Position numbers and translations under genes: made by a program. From a bacterium (GTDB lineage Bacteria; Planctomycetota; J058; JAJDCP01): a stretch of 14,185 nucleotides of DNA. A model generated the notes under the pieces. The model had not been told where the DNA came from, did no database searches, and saw nothing but the letters and a program-made list of their open reading frames with translations. Each line of letters starts with the position of its first letter. Position 1 is the first letter of the stretch. Positions 1 to 7,373 of this stretch are shown in pieces. The stretch is from positions 1-14,185 of the forward strand of contig JAUIEM010000261.1 in NCBI GenBank assembly GCA_030428695.1, in the 5' to 3' direction.

Positions 1-1889
1 GTGCGGTTGCGCCGGGTGAAGCGCAGGAGGCGCTCGAAGCGGGTGTAGCTGTGCGCCTCGACCATGCGGCCATCGAGGAAGGCGCGCACCTCGGCCTTGA
101 GCGTCAGCACGTTCGGATAGCGGTCGTCCTTCTCCGGCGCCATCGCGCGCAGCACGATCGCCTCGAGCTCGTCGGGCACCACGCGGCCGCAGTCGGTCTC
201 CGAGGGCGGCAGGCAGAAGCCGTCGAGCGCTTCGTAGTAGGCGTCGCGCGGGGCGCGGGAGCGGGCCATGCGCAGGGTGATCATCTCGTACAGGATCGTC
301 CCGAGCGCGAACACGTCGGCCCGCTCGTCGAGCTCTTTCAGCTCGCCCCGGGCGTGCTCCGGCGACATGTACGCGGGCGTGCCGACGAGGTTCCCTTCCG
401 GCACGACCTCCGGCCCGGCCAGGCTGAGCTCGGTGACGACGCGGTCGTGGGCGAGGCTGTGGCCGACCGAGGCGAGCCCCCAGTCGAGCACCAGCACCTC
501 GCCGAAGCGGCCGACCATCACGTTGGCGGGCTTGAGGTCCCGGTGCAGGACCCCGCGGCTGTGGGCGTAGGCGACCCCGTCGCACATCTTGAGGAAGATG
601 CCGAGCAGCCAGCTCAGCTCCTCGAGCTGGGCCTTCGCCCGGCGCGCGCGGGTGTCGGTGCGGACCGGCCCGGCCCGCTCTCCCATCTGCTCCGGGCGGC
701 GGCCCGAGCGCAGGCTCCACAGGATCTCGTGCAGGCTCTTGCCGACGACCTTCTTCATCACGATGAAGGGCCGCCCGGCTTCGTCCAGGGCGAGCTCGTG
801 GATCGGCACGACGTTGGGGTGCTCGAGCTGCCCGGTCACCTGCGCCTCGGCGACGAAGCGCCGCTGGACGTGGGCGCGCTCCGACAGGGACTTCTTGATC
901 GCGACCTCGCGCCGCAGGTCGACGTCGAGGGCCGACCACACCTCCCCCATGCCCCCGGCGCCGAGCCGCGTCCGCACGGCGAACTTCGGCTCCTCGGGAG
1001 GACGCTCGACCAGCGGCTGCGCCGGCTGCTCCGGGGTCAGGGGCACCAGCGAGACCGAGCGGGTGCGGTTGAGGGAGGAGGCGATCTTGAAGCGGTGGAA
1101 GGTCGTGTCCGCCGGCGAGCTCGGCGCGGGCTCGTCGAGCAGGCTGTCGCAGGCATCGATCATGCCGAGCGCCGTCGGGCGGCGCGCCGGGTCGTCGTCC
1201 AGGCCGCGCTTCAGCGCCTTCCACAGCCCCGGACACAGCTCCGAGAGGGTCCCCGAGAGGCGCCCCAGAGAGGTCGTCGGCGGCCCGGTGCCCGCCAGCA
1301 TCCAGGTGACCAGCGCGGCGATCGCGTACACGTCCCCCGCCGGCGTCGGCCCGCTCTCGGCGCGCTCGGGGGCGGCGAGCGCGCGCGCGTCCGCGATCCG
1401 CCCCGGCCCGTCCTCGGGCGCGAGCTCGAGCAGCGGATAGCCCCAGTCCCCGACCAGCACCCGGCCCGCCTCGTCGAAGCCGACGCTCGACGGCGCCAAC
1501 GCGCCGTGGCAGACGGTGTCGGCGTGGGCCGCGGCGACCGCGAGGGCGAGCTCGCGGGTCACGCGCACCGCGTCGAGCAGCGGCACCGAGCCGTCGTCCA
1601 GCACCCGGCGCAGGTCGCTCTCGCGACAGGCTTCCAGCCAGACGTGGTCGGCGCCGTCAACGACCAGACCGTAGCCCTGCAGGATGCCCTCGTGGCCGAG
1701 GCGGTCGACGCGCTGCTGGTGGTGGCTCCACAGCACCCGCTGGGTGGCGTCGGGGACGAAAGCCGGGCGCAGGCGCTTCGCGACCAGGGTGCCCCACTCC
1801 GGATGCACCACCTTGAAGGCTTCGCTGACCGGCCCTGCCCCGAGCCGGGCGAGGATTGGCCAGCCGGCGATGGTGTCGCTGGGGGACAT
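1..1889 (-). CDS. Tandem pseudokinase-kinase Ser/Thr protein kinase (3' end beyond window)
   Basis: Partial protein of 629 visible residues; the C-terminus lies beyond base 1. The ATG at 1889 is preceded by GGAGG with 5-nt spacing. Residues about 8-252 form a degenerate kinase fold: the glycine loop (16-27) is poor, the VAIK-type Lys38 remains, the HRD triad reads HGA (128-130), the catalytic Asp and KPxxN Lys are missing, and DWG (148-150) is kept. A Pro-rich linker follows. Residues about 303-607 form a complete kinase: glycine loop LGAGGMGEVW (309-318), Lys332, HRDLKPAN (449-456), DWG (469-471), SPE (509-511). An Arg/Gln-rich insertion (391-425) precedes alpha-D. The tail FLDGRMVEAHSYTRFERLLR is typical of planctomycete kinases that continue into a membrane segment and sensor domain, which would be out of view. 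The sigma-like gene lies 61 bp upstream on the same strand, so an operon is likely. Inference: the pseudokinase regulates the active domain or acts as a scaffold. Confidence 0.93.
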   Translation of the reverse strand, partial: MSPSDTIAGWPILARLGAGPVSEAFKVVHPEWGTLVAKRLRPAFVPDATQRVLWSHHQQRVDRLGHEGILQGYGLVVDGADHVWLEACRESDLRRVLDDGSVPLLDAVRVTRELALAVAAAHADTVCHGALAPSSVGFDEAGRVLVGDWGYPLLELAPEDGPGRIADARALAAPERAESGPTPAGDVYAIAALVTWMLAGTGPPTTSLGRLSGTLSELCPGLWKALKRGLDDDPARRPTALGMIDACDSLLDEPAPSSPADTTFHRFKIASSLNRTRSVSLVPLTPEQPAQPLVERPPEEPKFAVRTRLGAGGMGEVWSALDVDLRREVAIKKSLSERAHVQRRFVAEAQVTGQLEHPNVVPIHELALDEAGRPFIVMKKVVGKSLHEILWSLRSGRRPEQMGERAGPVRTDTRARRAKAQLEELSWLLGIFLKMCDGVAYAHSRGVLHRDLKPANVMVGRFGEVLVLDWGLASVGHSLAHDRVVTELSLAGPEVVPEGNLVGTPAYMSPEHARGELKELDERADVFALGTILYEMITLRMARSRAPRDAYYEALDGFCLPPSETDCGRVVPDELEAIVLRAMAPEKDDRYPNVLTLKAEVRAFLDGRMVEAHSYTRFERLLRFTRRNR

Positions 1890-1950
1890 GGGGGCCTCCG
1901 GGCGCTGTTTGAAGATACCGCGCCCGGCCCTTGCCGGCAATCCGGACGTC

Positions 1951-2565
1951 CTACCAGGGAGACCACTTCCAGAGCGCGAGCACGCCGACCGCGGCCAGCC
2001 CGAGCAGCAGCCAGCCCCAGGGCGCGCGGCGCTCCGCGGCGAGGGCGTGGGAACCCGCGTCGCGCACCTCCGCGAAGGGGGGTGTCGCCTCGACGTCCGC
2101 GGCGCGCAGCTTCGAGAACCACGCGCCCAGGGCCTCGTCGTCGTCGTCGAGGCCGAGGGTCCGGGCGGCGGCGGGACGCGCGGCCTCGAGCGAGGCGCGG
2201 ACGCGCTGCGCGGAGGCGCCGAGGGCGCGCTGCAGCTCGTCGTCGGAGAAGCCCATGCCGAAGCGCAGGTAGAGGACGAGAACGTGGGCCCGCGGCAGCT
2301 TCGCGAGGAGCTGGTGCGCGGGCGAGCTCGAGCGCTCGGCATCGTCCCCGCGCTCGCGGTCGCGGCGGGTGACGACGCGCCGGATCAGCCCGCGGAGGAA
2401 GTCCTCGAAGGGCTGCTCGCCGCGCTCGTCCGGGGCGCGCTCGACCTCGCGGTAGGCTTCCTCCAGCCCGGCGCGGGCGAGCAGCGCGTCGCCCTGGCAG
2501 TGCACGAGCGCCCAGCCGAAGCTCGCCTCGTGCCGCCGCTCCATCTCCGTCCGCCAGTCGTCCAC
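1951..2565 (-). CDS. Sigma-70-like (ECF-like) protein with C-terminal transmembrane anchor
   Basis: Protein of 204 residues. An in-frame ATG at 2595 has no ribosome binding site; the GTG at 2565 has AGGAGG 7 nt upstream and is chosen. Residues 15-70 resemble a degenerate sigma region 2, ending in an Arg-rich helix (FLRGLIRRVVTRRDRERG). Residues 83-132 look like sigma region 4: LLAKLPRAHVLVLYLRFGMG, then a helix-turn-helix (SDDELQRALGASAQRVRASL). An acidic linker (DDDDEALGAWF) leads to one hydrophobic helix (182-199) and a four-residue tail (WSPW). The predicted topology is cytosolic domain and tail anchor. Most ECF factors are soluble, so the anchor is unusual. It could be a membrane-held sigma factor, or a sigma-fold protein that now acts as an adaptor or anti-sigma factor. 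It is first in a probable operon with the kinase downstream and is divergent from the soluble ECF gene. The gene itself is secure; sigma function is tentative because region 2 is weak. Confidence 0.85.
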   Translation of the reverse strand: MDDWRTEMERRHEASFGWALVHCQGDALLARAGLEEAYREVERAPDERGEQPFEDFLRGLIRRVVTRRDRERGDDAERSSSPAHQLLAKLPRAHVLVLYLRFGMGFSDDELQRALGASAQRVRASLEAARPAAARTLGLDDDDEALGAWFSKLRAADVEATPPFAEVRDAGSHALAAERRAPWGWLLLGLAAVGVLALWKWSPW

Positions 2566-2726
2566 GCGCTTGCCTCCTGTGTCGGCGTCCAGCATAGCGG
2601 GCCGCGGCGGAGGGGGGAAGACGACGCCTGGCAGCTCAGGGCAGATCGCGCGCTTCCGAAAATGCTGGCGCAGCCGCGCCGCTTCCTCCGGATACCGTTA
2701 CAGCAAGAGCACCGGGGGAAGACCCG
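2566..2726. promoter_or_regulatory. Divergent intergenic region between the two sigma/kinase gene pairs
   Basis: This 161-bp spacer must hold the promoters of both outward-facing operons, because the genes on each side start at its edges. No convincing -35/-10 pair or classical ECF GGAAC/GTC pair was found on either strand. The least GC-rich patches are near 2653-2665 (CCGAAAATGCTGG) and 2690-2708 (TACCGTTACAGCAAGAG). A 10-bp direct repeat GGGGGAAGAC occurs at 2613-2622 and 2714-2723; the second copy doubles as the weak ribosome binding site of the ECF gene. A short GGCGC/GCGCC hairpin lies between them. Promoter presence is inferred from gene order only. Confidence 0.6.
2573..2578 (-). promoter_or_regulatory. 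Ribosome binding site deciding the GTG start of the sigma-like gene
   Basis: AGGAGG on the minus strand, 7 nt before GTG 2565. It favours this start over the ATG at 2595, whose upstream sequence (CCGCGGCCCGCT) has no Shine-Dalgarno match. Confidence 0.75.
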
Positions 2727-3257
2727 ATGAACGAGACGTTGAGCACGACCGGCCTCGCCTCCCTGGCGGCGAGCGAGGAGCTCGCCCGGCGCGAGCTGCA
2801 CGAGCAGCTGTTCCAGCGCGTGATCGCCCGCATCCACCGCTACTTCTGGCGGCTGTTGCGCGACGCCGACGCCGCCGAAGAGTGCACCCAGCGCACCCTC
2901 CTCGAGCTGGTCGGCTCCCTCCGCGACGGGCGCTTCGAGGCCGGCCGCTCCTTCAACACCTGGATCTTCCTCAAAGCCCACAAGATCTTCGTCGGCTGGC
3001 TGCGCGAGCGCGAGCGTTCGACCCGGCTGCGCGCCCTGCCGCCGCTGGCCGCCCACGCCGCCAGCCCGTCCGCGCGGCTCGACGCCGAGGCGCTCCTGCG
3101 CCGCCTGCCGCCGCGGGTCGCCGAGTGCGTCGCCCTGCGCTACGAGGGCGGCCTGACCCAGGACGAGGTCGCCGCCGTGCTCGGCTGCTCGCGCCGCACG
3201 GTCGTGCGCCTGCTCGGGCGCGCCCGCGAGCTGTTCACCCGCTGGAGGGATGTTTGA
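2727..3257 (+). CDS. ECF-family RNA polymerase sigma factor
   Basis: Protein of 176 residues, the usual size for an ECF sigma factor. Region 2 spans about residues 20-95: a helix with IARIHRYFWRLLRDADAAEE, then CTQRTLLEL (the region 2.2 position, where many factors have DxxQExF), then FNTWIFLKAHKIFVGWLRER (region 2.4-like). Region 4 spans about 123-172: LLRRLPPRVAECVALRYEGG, then the helix-turn-helix LTQDEVAAVLGCSRRTVVRLLGRAREL. It should direct RNA polymerase to a dedicated promoter set. The ATG at 2727 has a weak GGGGGAAG upstream. Its stop codon overlaps the ATG of the kinase-phosphatase gene (TGATG), which implies translational coupling. No anti-sigma gene is adjacent, so control by the coupled kinase/phosphatase is the natural hypothesis, as is known for some kinase-linked ECF groups. 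Confidence 0.92.
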   Translation: MNETLSTTGLASLAASEELARRELHEQLFQRVIARIHRYFWRLLRDADAAEECTQRTLLELVGSLRDGRFEAGRSFNTWIFLKAHKIFVGWLRERERSTRLRALPPLAAHAASPSARLDAEALLRRLPPRVAECVALRYEGGLTQDEVAAVLGCSRRTVVRLLGRARELFTRWRDV

Positions 3258-5158
3258 TGCGCTCGGAAGCCGACACCCTCGACGCCGCCCTGGGGGCCTT
3301 GCTGGAAGAGGACCCGCCGCCGGTCCTCGACGCCGAGCTGATCGCCGAGGGGGGCCGGCTGCTCGCCCGCGGCCTCGACTTCTCGGCGCTGGTGCCGGGC
3401 CAGGAGCTCGGCGACTACACCGTCGAAGACGTCCTCGGCCGGGGCGGGCAAGGCACGGTGTACCGGGTCCGCGACCGGGCGGGCCGCCCCTTCGCGCTGA
3501 AGATCCCGCGCCGCGAGGTGCTGCCCCGGCTCGAGCGCGAGGCGCAGATCCTGTTCCACCTCGAGCATCCGCACATCATCCGCATCGAAGAGGCCTGCCT
3601 CGGCGCGGTGGTGCCCCACATCGTCACCGAGCTGGTGCGCGGCGGCAGCCTGGCCGACCGGCTGCGCCGCACCAGCGCCGGCCTGCCGGTCAGCGAGGTC
3701 GCCCGCATCGCCCGGGCCGTGCTGCTCGCCCTGCAGTGCGCCCACGACTCCGGGGTCGTGCACCGCGACATCAAGCCGTCGAACATCCTCTTCACCGCCG
3801 ACGGCACCGTGAAGGTCGCCGACTTCGGCGTCGGCAGCTTCCACACCGCCGCCGGCCGGCTCTCCCAGAGCCTGACCAGCCGCGTCTCGACCCGGGTCGG
3901 CGTCGGCACGCCGTTGTACATGGCGCCGGAGCAGCTCTTCCACCGCACGGTCGACGGCCGGGCCGACCTCTACGCCCTCGGCAAGCTGCTCTACCAGTCC
4001 CTGACCGGCCGCCCGCCGCGCACCCTGCGCCCGGTCTCGCGGCTGCGCGGCGACGTGCTGCCCGCCTGGGACGAGCTGATCTTCTCGCTGGTCGAGGAAC
4101 ACCCGGACGAGCGCCCGGCCAGCGCCCGGGCGGTGCTCGACGCCCTCGGCCGGCTCGAGAGCCAGGAGAGCGCCGTGCGTCACGCCGCCGCCCTGCTCAG
4201 CGCCGGACGCAGCGACCGCGGCCGCGTGCGCAAGGCCAATGAGGACGCCCTGGGACGCTGGCCCCGCGCCGCCGCGGACGCCGCTCAGCGGCTGTTCGTC
4301 GTCTGCGACGGGGTCGGCGGGCACGCCGGCGGACAGGTCGCCAGCCGCCTCGCGGTCGCCGAAGTGTGCGCCGCCTTCGCCGCCTCGGAGCGCGACGGCG
4401 CCGGCCTGCGGGAGGCGGTGGTCGCGGCCAACCGCGCGGTCTGGCAGCGGGCGCAGGCGCAGCCCGAGCTCGCCCGCATGGGCAGCACCTGCGTCGCCCT
4501 CGCGGTCGACGGCCTGCGCGGCTGGGTCGCCCACGCCGGGGACAGCCGGCTATACCGGGTGCGCGACGGGAAGATCCGCTGCCTGACCGAGGACCACTCC
4601 CTGGTCGCGTCGCTGCTGCGCGAGGGCATCATCAGCCCCGAGCAGGCCGCGCGCCACCCCGACCGCCACGTGATCCTGCGCTGCCTCGGCTCCGGCCCGC
4701 AGGTCGAGGTCGAGCTGCGCGGGCTCGAGCTGTGTGAGGGGGACCTCTACCTGCTGTGCAGCGACGGCATCTCCGGCCCGGTGCGCCCGGAGGAGATGCT
4801 CACCCTGCTCGAGCGCCACCGGGACGACCCCGACAGCGCCTGCCTCGCGCTGATCGACCTCGCCAACGAGCGCGGCGGCGACGACAACGCGACCGTGCAG
4901 ATCGTCGCCCTGCGGCGGCCCGGCGGCGCGCCTCCGCCGCCCCGGGAGGAGCCTCCGGCCCCCGCTCCGCCGCCTGTCCTCCCCGCTCCGCCGCGCTTCC
5001 GCCGCTGGACCCTGCCCCTGCTCGGGCTCGCCCTGTGCCAGCTCGGGGTCTGCCTGGCGGGGGGTGCCTTCCTCCAGGCGACGGCCTGGGGGCTGGCGTT
5101 GGGGGCGTGGGGCTGGGGGCTGGGGCGGATGCGCTCGCGGAGGTCGGACGGGCGGTAG
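3257..5158 (+). CDS. Bifunctional Ser/Thr protein kinase - PP2C phosphatase with C-terminal membrane hairpin
   Basis: Protein of 633 residues. The ATG at 3257 overlaps the ECF stop and has GGAGGG (3244-3249) about 7 nt upstream. Kinase domain about 54-298: glycine loop GRGGQGTVYRV (61-71), Lys82, HRDIKPSN (169-176), DFG (189-191), a Ser/Thr-rich activation segment, APE (223-225). After about 15 residues comes a complete PP2C domain, about 315-552: RKANEDA, the metal-binding CDGVGGHAGG (350-359), MGSTCVALAVD (408-418), AHAGDSRLYRVR (425-436), SDGISG (502-507), DDNAT (542-546). A Pro-rich linker (557-579) leads to two hydrophobic helices (about 584-603 and 605-622) bounded by RFRR and RMRSRRSDGR, so both ends should be cytosolic and no external sensor domain is present. 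All catalytic residues of both enzymes appear intact. Likely role: reversible phosphorylation of the coupled ECF factor or its partners at the membrane. The functions are secure; the target is inference. Confidence 0.95.
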   Translation: MRSEADTLDAALGALLEEDPPPVLDAELIAEGGRLLARGLDFSALVPGQELGDYTVEDVLGRGGQGTVYRVRDRAGRPFALKIPRREVLPRLEREAQILFHLEHPHIIRIEEACLGAVVPHIVTELVRGGSLADRLRRTSAGLPVSEVARIARAVLLALQCAHDSGVVHRDIKPSNILFTADGTVKVADFGVGSFHTAAGRLSQSLTSRVSTRVGVGTPLYMAPEQLFHRTVDGRADLYALGKLLYQSLTGRPPRTLRPVSRLRGDVLPAWDELIFSLVEEHPDERPASARAVLDALGRLESQESAVRHAAALLSAGRSDRGRVRKANEDALGRWPRAAADAAQRLFVVCDGVGGHAGGQVASRLAVAEVCAAFAASERDGAGLREAVVAANRAVWQRAQAQPELARMGSTCVALAVDGLRGWVAHAGDSRLYRVRDGKIRCLTEDHSLVASLLREGIISPEQAARHPDRHVILRCLGSGPQVEVELRGLELCEGDLYLLCSDGISGPVRPEEMLTLLERHRDDPDSACLALIDLANERGGDDNATVQIVALRRPGGAPPPPREEPPAPAPPPVLPAPPRFRRWTLPLLGLALCQLGVCLAGGAFLQATAWGLALGAWGWGLGRMRSRRSDGR

Positions 5159-5167
5159 AGACCCCCC

Positions 5168-7210
5168 CTACCGCAGGCCCCCCAACACCTGGCGCAGGGT
5201 CGAGGCCGGCCGGGCGCCGATCAGCTTCGCGACCACGCGCCCCTCCGCGTCCAGGATGAAGATGATCGGGCTGAACAAGAGGTCCCCGAAGGGATCCGGC
5301 AGTCCCTCCCCGGCGCGCAGCAAGGGCACCTCCAGGGCGTGACGCCGGGCGAGCTCGGCCTGGGCGTCGGGCAGCGCCGCGGACAGGCCGACCACCGCGA
5401 GCCCCCCTTCGGCCTGCAGCTCCTGGGCGGCGGCCAGGGCGCGGCCGTCGTGCTCGGCGGAGAAGCCCCAGTAGACGAGGATCACGGGCTGGCCGCGGAG
5501 GTCCTCGACGCGCACGGTGTCGCCCGCGACGTCCGGGAGGGCGAGCTCGATCGGGCCGTCGCCGGTGAAGTAGCGCCGCACGGCGGCCGCGAAGCCCGGG
5601 GTCTCGCGCAGGTTGGCGAGGTCGCCGTCGAGGTACAGGTGGTCGAGGTCCGAGAAGCCGAGCCGCAGGGACTCGATGAGCGCGGCGTTGCCGCGGTCGA
5701 GGTCGCCCATCAGCGAGCAGGCGCAGGCGATGTTGTAGTACGAGGTCGCGTCGCTCGGCACGATCTCCAGGCACTCCTCGAAGGCCGCGATGGAGCCCTC
5801 GAAGTCCCTGCGCAGCAGCAGGTTGTAGCCGCGCTGGAAGGCCTCTTCGTAGCGCCGCTGCAGGTCCTCCTGCCCGCCACTGACCGGGCGCAGGGGCGCG
5901 AGCATCGCATCCCAGCGCGGGTCCTGCTTGAGGCTGAACAGGAACACATCCCCCTCGAGCTCCTGCGCCGTCAGACGGCCCGCATCGACCAGCGGCTGCA
6001 GCCAGCCGAAGGCGGCGTTGCGGAACTCGGCGACGATCGCCTCGCGCTCCTCGTCGCCGACGGCGGCGGTGGTCTCCGCCAGGCCGGCGAGCAGCGCCCC
6101 GAGCAGCGCAGCGGAGAACCTGTCGCGCGGGCCGCGCAGGTCATCCCGCGCCGAGACCTCGCCGAAGACCTCGAGGGAGGGGAGGAACTGCCCCTGCAGG
6201 CAGAGCACGATCCCCCGGCCCAGCGTCGCCGCGAGATGCCCCGGATCGCGGGCGAGCACCGCTTCCCAGGCGCGCAGGGAGCCCGGCAGGTCGCTCTGGT
6301 CCATCAGCAGGCGCGCCTTCTCGATCAGCGGCTCGACCGCCCGCGGATCGAGGGAGGTCGCCCGCTCGAGGTCCGCGGCCGCCAGGTCCGGCAGGCCGAG
6401 CACGCGCCGCGCTACGCCGCGCAGGGTGTAGGCGTGCGCGTGCTCGGGGTCCCGGGCCAGGGCCCGCTCGAGGTCGTCGAGCGAGCCCTCGAAGTCGCCG
6501 AGCTGCTGCTTGCACGCGGCGAGCCCGAGGTCCGCCAGGGCCGACTCCGGGTCGAGCTCGCCGAGGCGTCTCCAGTCGCGGATCGCCCGCTCGTAGAAGC
6601 CGAGCTCCTGGTAGCAGGTCGCGCGCAGCTCGACGGTCGTGGCGTCAGCCTCGTCGAGCGCGAGCGCGATGCCGCAGGCCTCGATCGCGCCCTCGAGGTC
6701 GCCGAGGTCGGCGGCGGCCAGTGACCGCCCGCGCCAGGCGACGACATCGGCGGAGTCGAGGGAGGTCAGCCGGGTGTAGTCGGCGAGGGCCCGCGCCGGC
6801 CGGCGCATGCGCAGCGTCAGCTCGGCCCGCCGGTGCAGCGCCGGCGCGTGGGCAGGGTCGAGGGCGAGCGCGCGGTCGAGGTCGGCGAGGGAGGCGGCAG
6901 GATCCTCCTGCGCCTCGGCGCGGTGCAACCAGGCCGGGAAGTACGCAGAGTCGGCGGCGATCGCCTCGCTGAACAGGGCGCGCGCGCCTTCCCAGTCACC
7001 CCCCGCGAGCAGCACGCTGCCCTCGCGGTCGAGCTCCTCCGCGCTCGGAGGCGGAGGGGGCGGCGGAGGCGGTGGCGGGGGCGGCGGCGTCGGCTCGGGG
7101 GCTGTCGGACCGGGCTGCGACGGCCGGTCGGGCACCGGCGAGGGGCCGGGGTTCTGACAGCCGACGAAAACCGCCGCGACGAGGACTCCCAGGATGATGC
7201 TCCGCGCCAT
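5168..7210 (-). CDS. TPR-repeat lipoprotein with a cysteine-less thioredoxin-like C-terminal domain
   Basis: Protein of 680 residues. The ATG at 7210 has AGAGGAGG with 5-nt spacing and begins a lipoprotein signal peptide (MARSIILGVLVAAVFVGC, lipid Cys18, lipobox FVGC); an upstream in-frame ATG at 7267 has no signal-like start. A Pro-rich spacer includes 14 consecutive prolines (42-55). TPR-like helical repeats fill about 58-350 (repeating A-L-D-P spacing), and a second block at about 455-545 includes YYNIACACSLMGDLDRG and DLANLRETPGF, a TPR end motif. Residues about 555-680 form a TlpA/redoxin-like fold: LRGQPVILVYWGFSAEHDGR, later LFSPIIFILDAEGRVV with the cis-Pro position kept. The CxxC site is replaced by FSAEHDGR, so thiol redox activity is not expected. 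Probable role: an exported, membrane-attached protein-interaction scaffold. It converges on the kinase-phosphatase gene with a 9-bp gap. Confidence 0.92.
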   Translation of the reverse strand: MARSIILGVLVAAVFVGCQNPGPSPVPDRPSQPGPTAPEPTPPPPPPPPPPPPPPSAEELDREGSVLLAGGDWEGARALFSEAIAADSAYFPAWLHRAEAQEDPAASLADLDRALALDPAHAPALHRRAELTLRMRRPARALADYTRLTSLDSADVVAWRGRSLAAADLGDLEGAIEACGIALALDEADATTVELRATCYQELGFYERAIRDWRRLGELDPESALADLGLAACKQQLGDFEGSLDDLERALARDPEHAHAYTLRGVARRVLGLPDLAAADLERATSLDPRAVEPLIEKARLLMDQSDLPGSLRAWEAVLARDPGHLAATLGRGIVLCLQGQFLPSLEVFGEVSARDDLRGPRDRFSAALLGALLAGLAETTAAVGDEEREAIVAEFRNAAFGWLQPLVDAGRLTAQELEGDVFLFSLKQDPRWDAMLAPLRPVSGGQEDLQRRYEEAFQRGYNLLLRRDFEGSIAAFEECLEIVPSDATSYYNIACACSLMGDLDRGNAALIESLRLGFSDLDHLYLDGDLANLRETPGFAAAVRRYFTGDGPIELALPDVAGDTVRVEDLRGQPVILVYWGFSAEHDGRALAAAQELQAEGGLAVVGLSAALPDAQAELARRHALEVPLLRAGEGLPDPFGDLLFSPIIFILDAEGRVVAKLIGARPASTLRQVLGGLR

Positions 7211-7373
7211 GTGTGCCTCCTCTGCTGCGACCCTTCCAGCATCGGCGGCCCCGGCAAGGAGATGCAAGTCCCGATTCCCAACAAAGAGCCGCTCGCCGTC
7301 GACGGGAACCGTCGGCGACGAGGGAGGACGCGCGACGCCAGGCGGCGCCGGAGATGGAGAGGAGGGCGGGGGG
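7211..7373. other. Intergenic region between kinase and lipoprotein genes
   Basis: A 163-bp gap between two minus-strand genes. It holds the lipoprotein ribosome binding site and an imperfect 9-bp hairpin with a GAA loop at 7297-7317 that lacks a following T run on the minus strand. I see no clear promoter hexamers. It could terminate the kinase transcript or carry a promoter for the lipoprotein; neither can be decided from sequence alone. Confidence 0.4.
7216..7223 (-). promoter_or_regulatory. Ribosome binding site fixing the lipoprotein start
   Basis: AGAGGAGG on the minus strand, 5 nt before ATG 7210. It places the start directly at the lipoprotein signal peptide and rules out the ATG 57 nt further upstream. 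Confidence 0.8.

Noticed and set aside
1931..1940. Perfect palindrome TTGCCGGCAA between sigma-like and kinase genes as an operator or terminator
   Set aside because: It has no loop and no T run, and 10-bp GC-rich palindromes arise by chance; not enough to call a site.
51..2372. Long open plus-strand frame of 773 codons
   Set aside because: It is antisense to the kinase and sigma-like genes, has no recognisable domain, and its Arg/Ala/Gly/His-rich composition is typical of shadow frames in GC-rich DNA.
2613..2723. Direct repeat GGGGGAAGAC in the divergent spacer as an ECF binding box
   Set aside because: Only two copies occur, one serves as a ribosome binding site, and there is no partner -10 element; chance is likely.
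3140..4534. Minus-strand open frame opposite the kinase-phosphatase gene
   Set aside because: It is antisense to intact kinase and PP2C motifs and has no ribosome binding site or domain.
7297..7317. Hairpin after the soluble kinase gene as an intrinsic terminator
   Set aside because: On the minus strand it has an A-C mismatch and is not followed by a T run.
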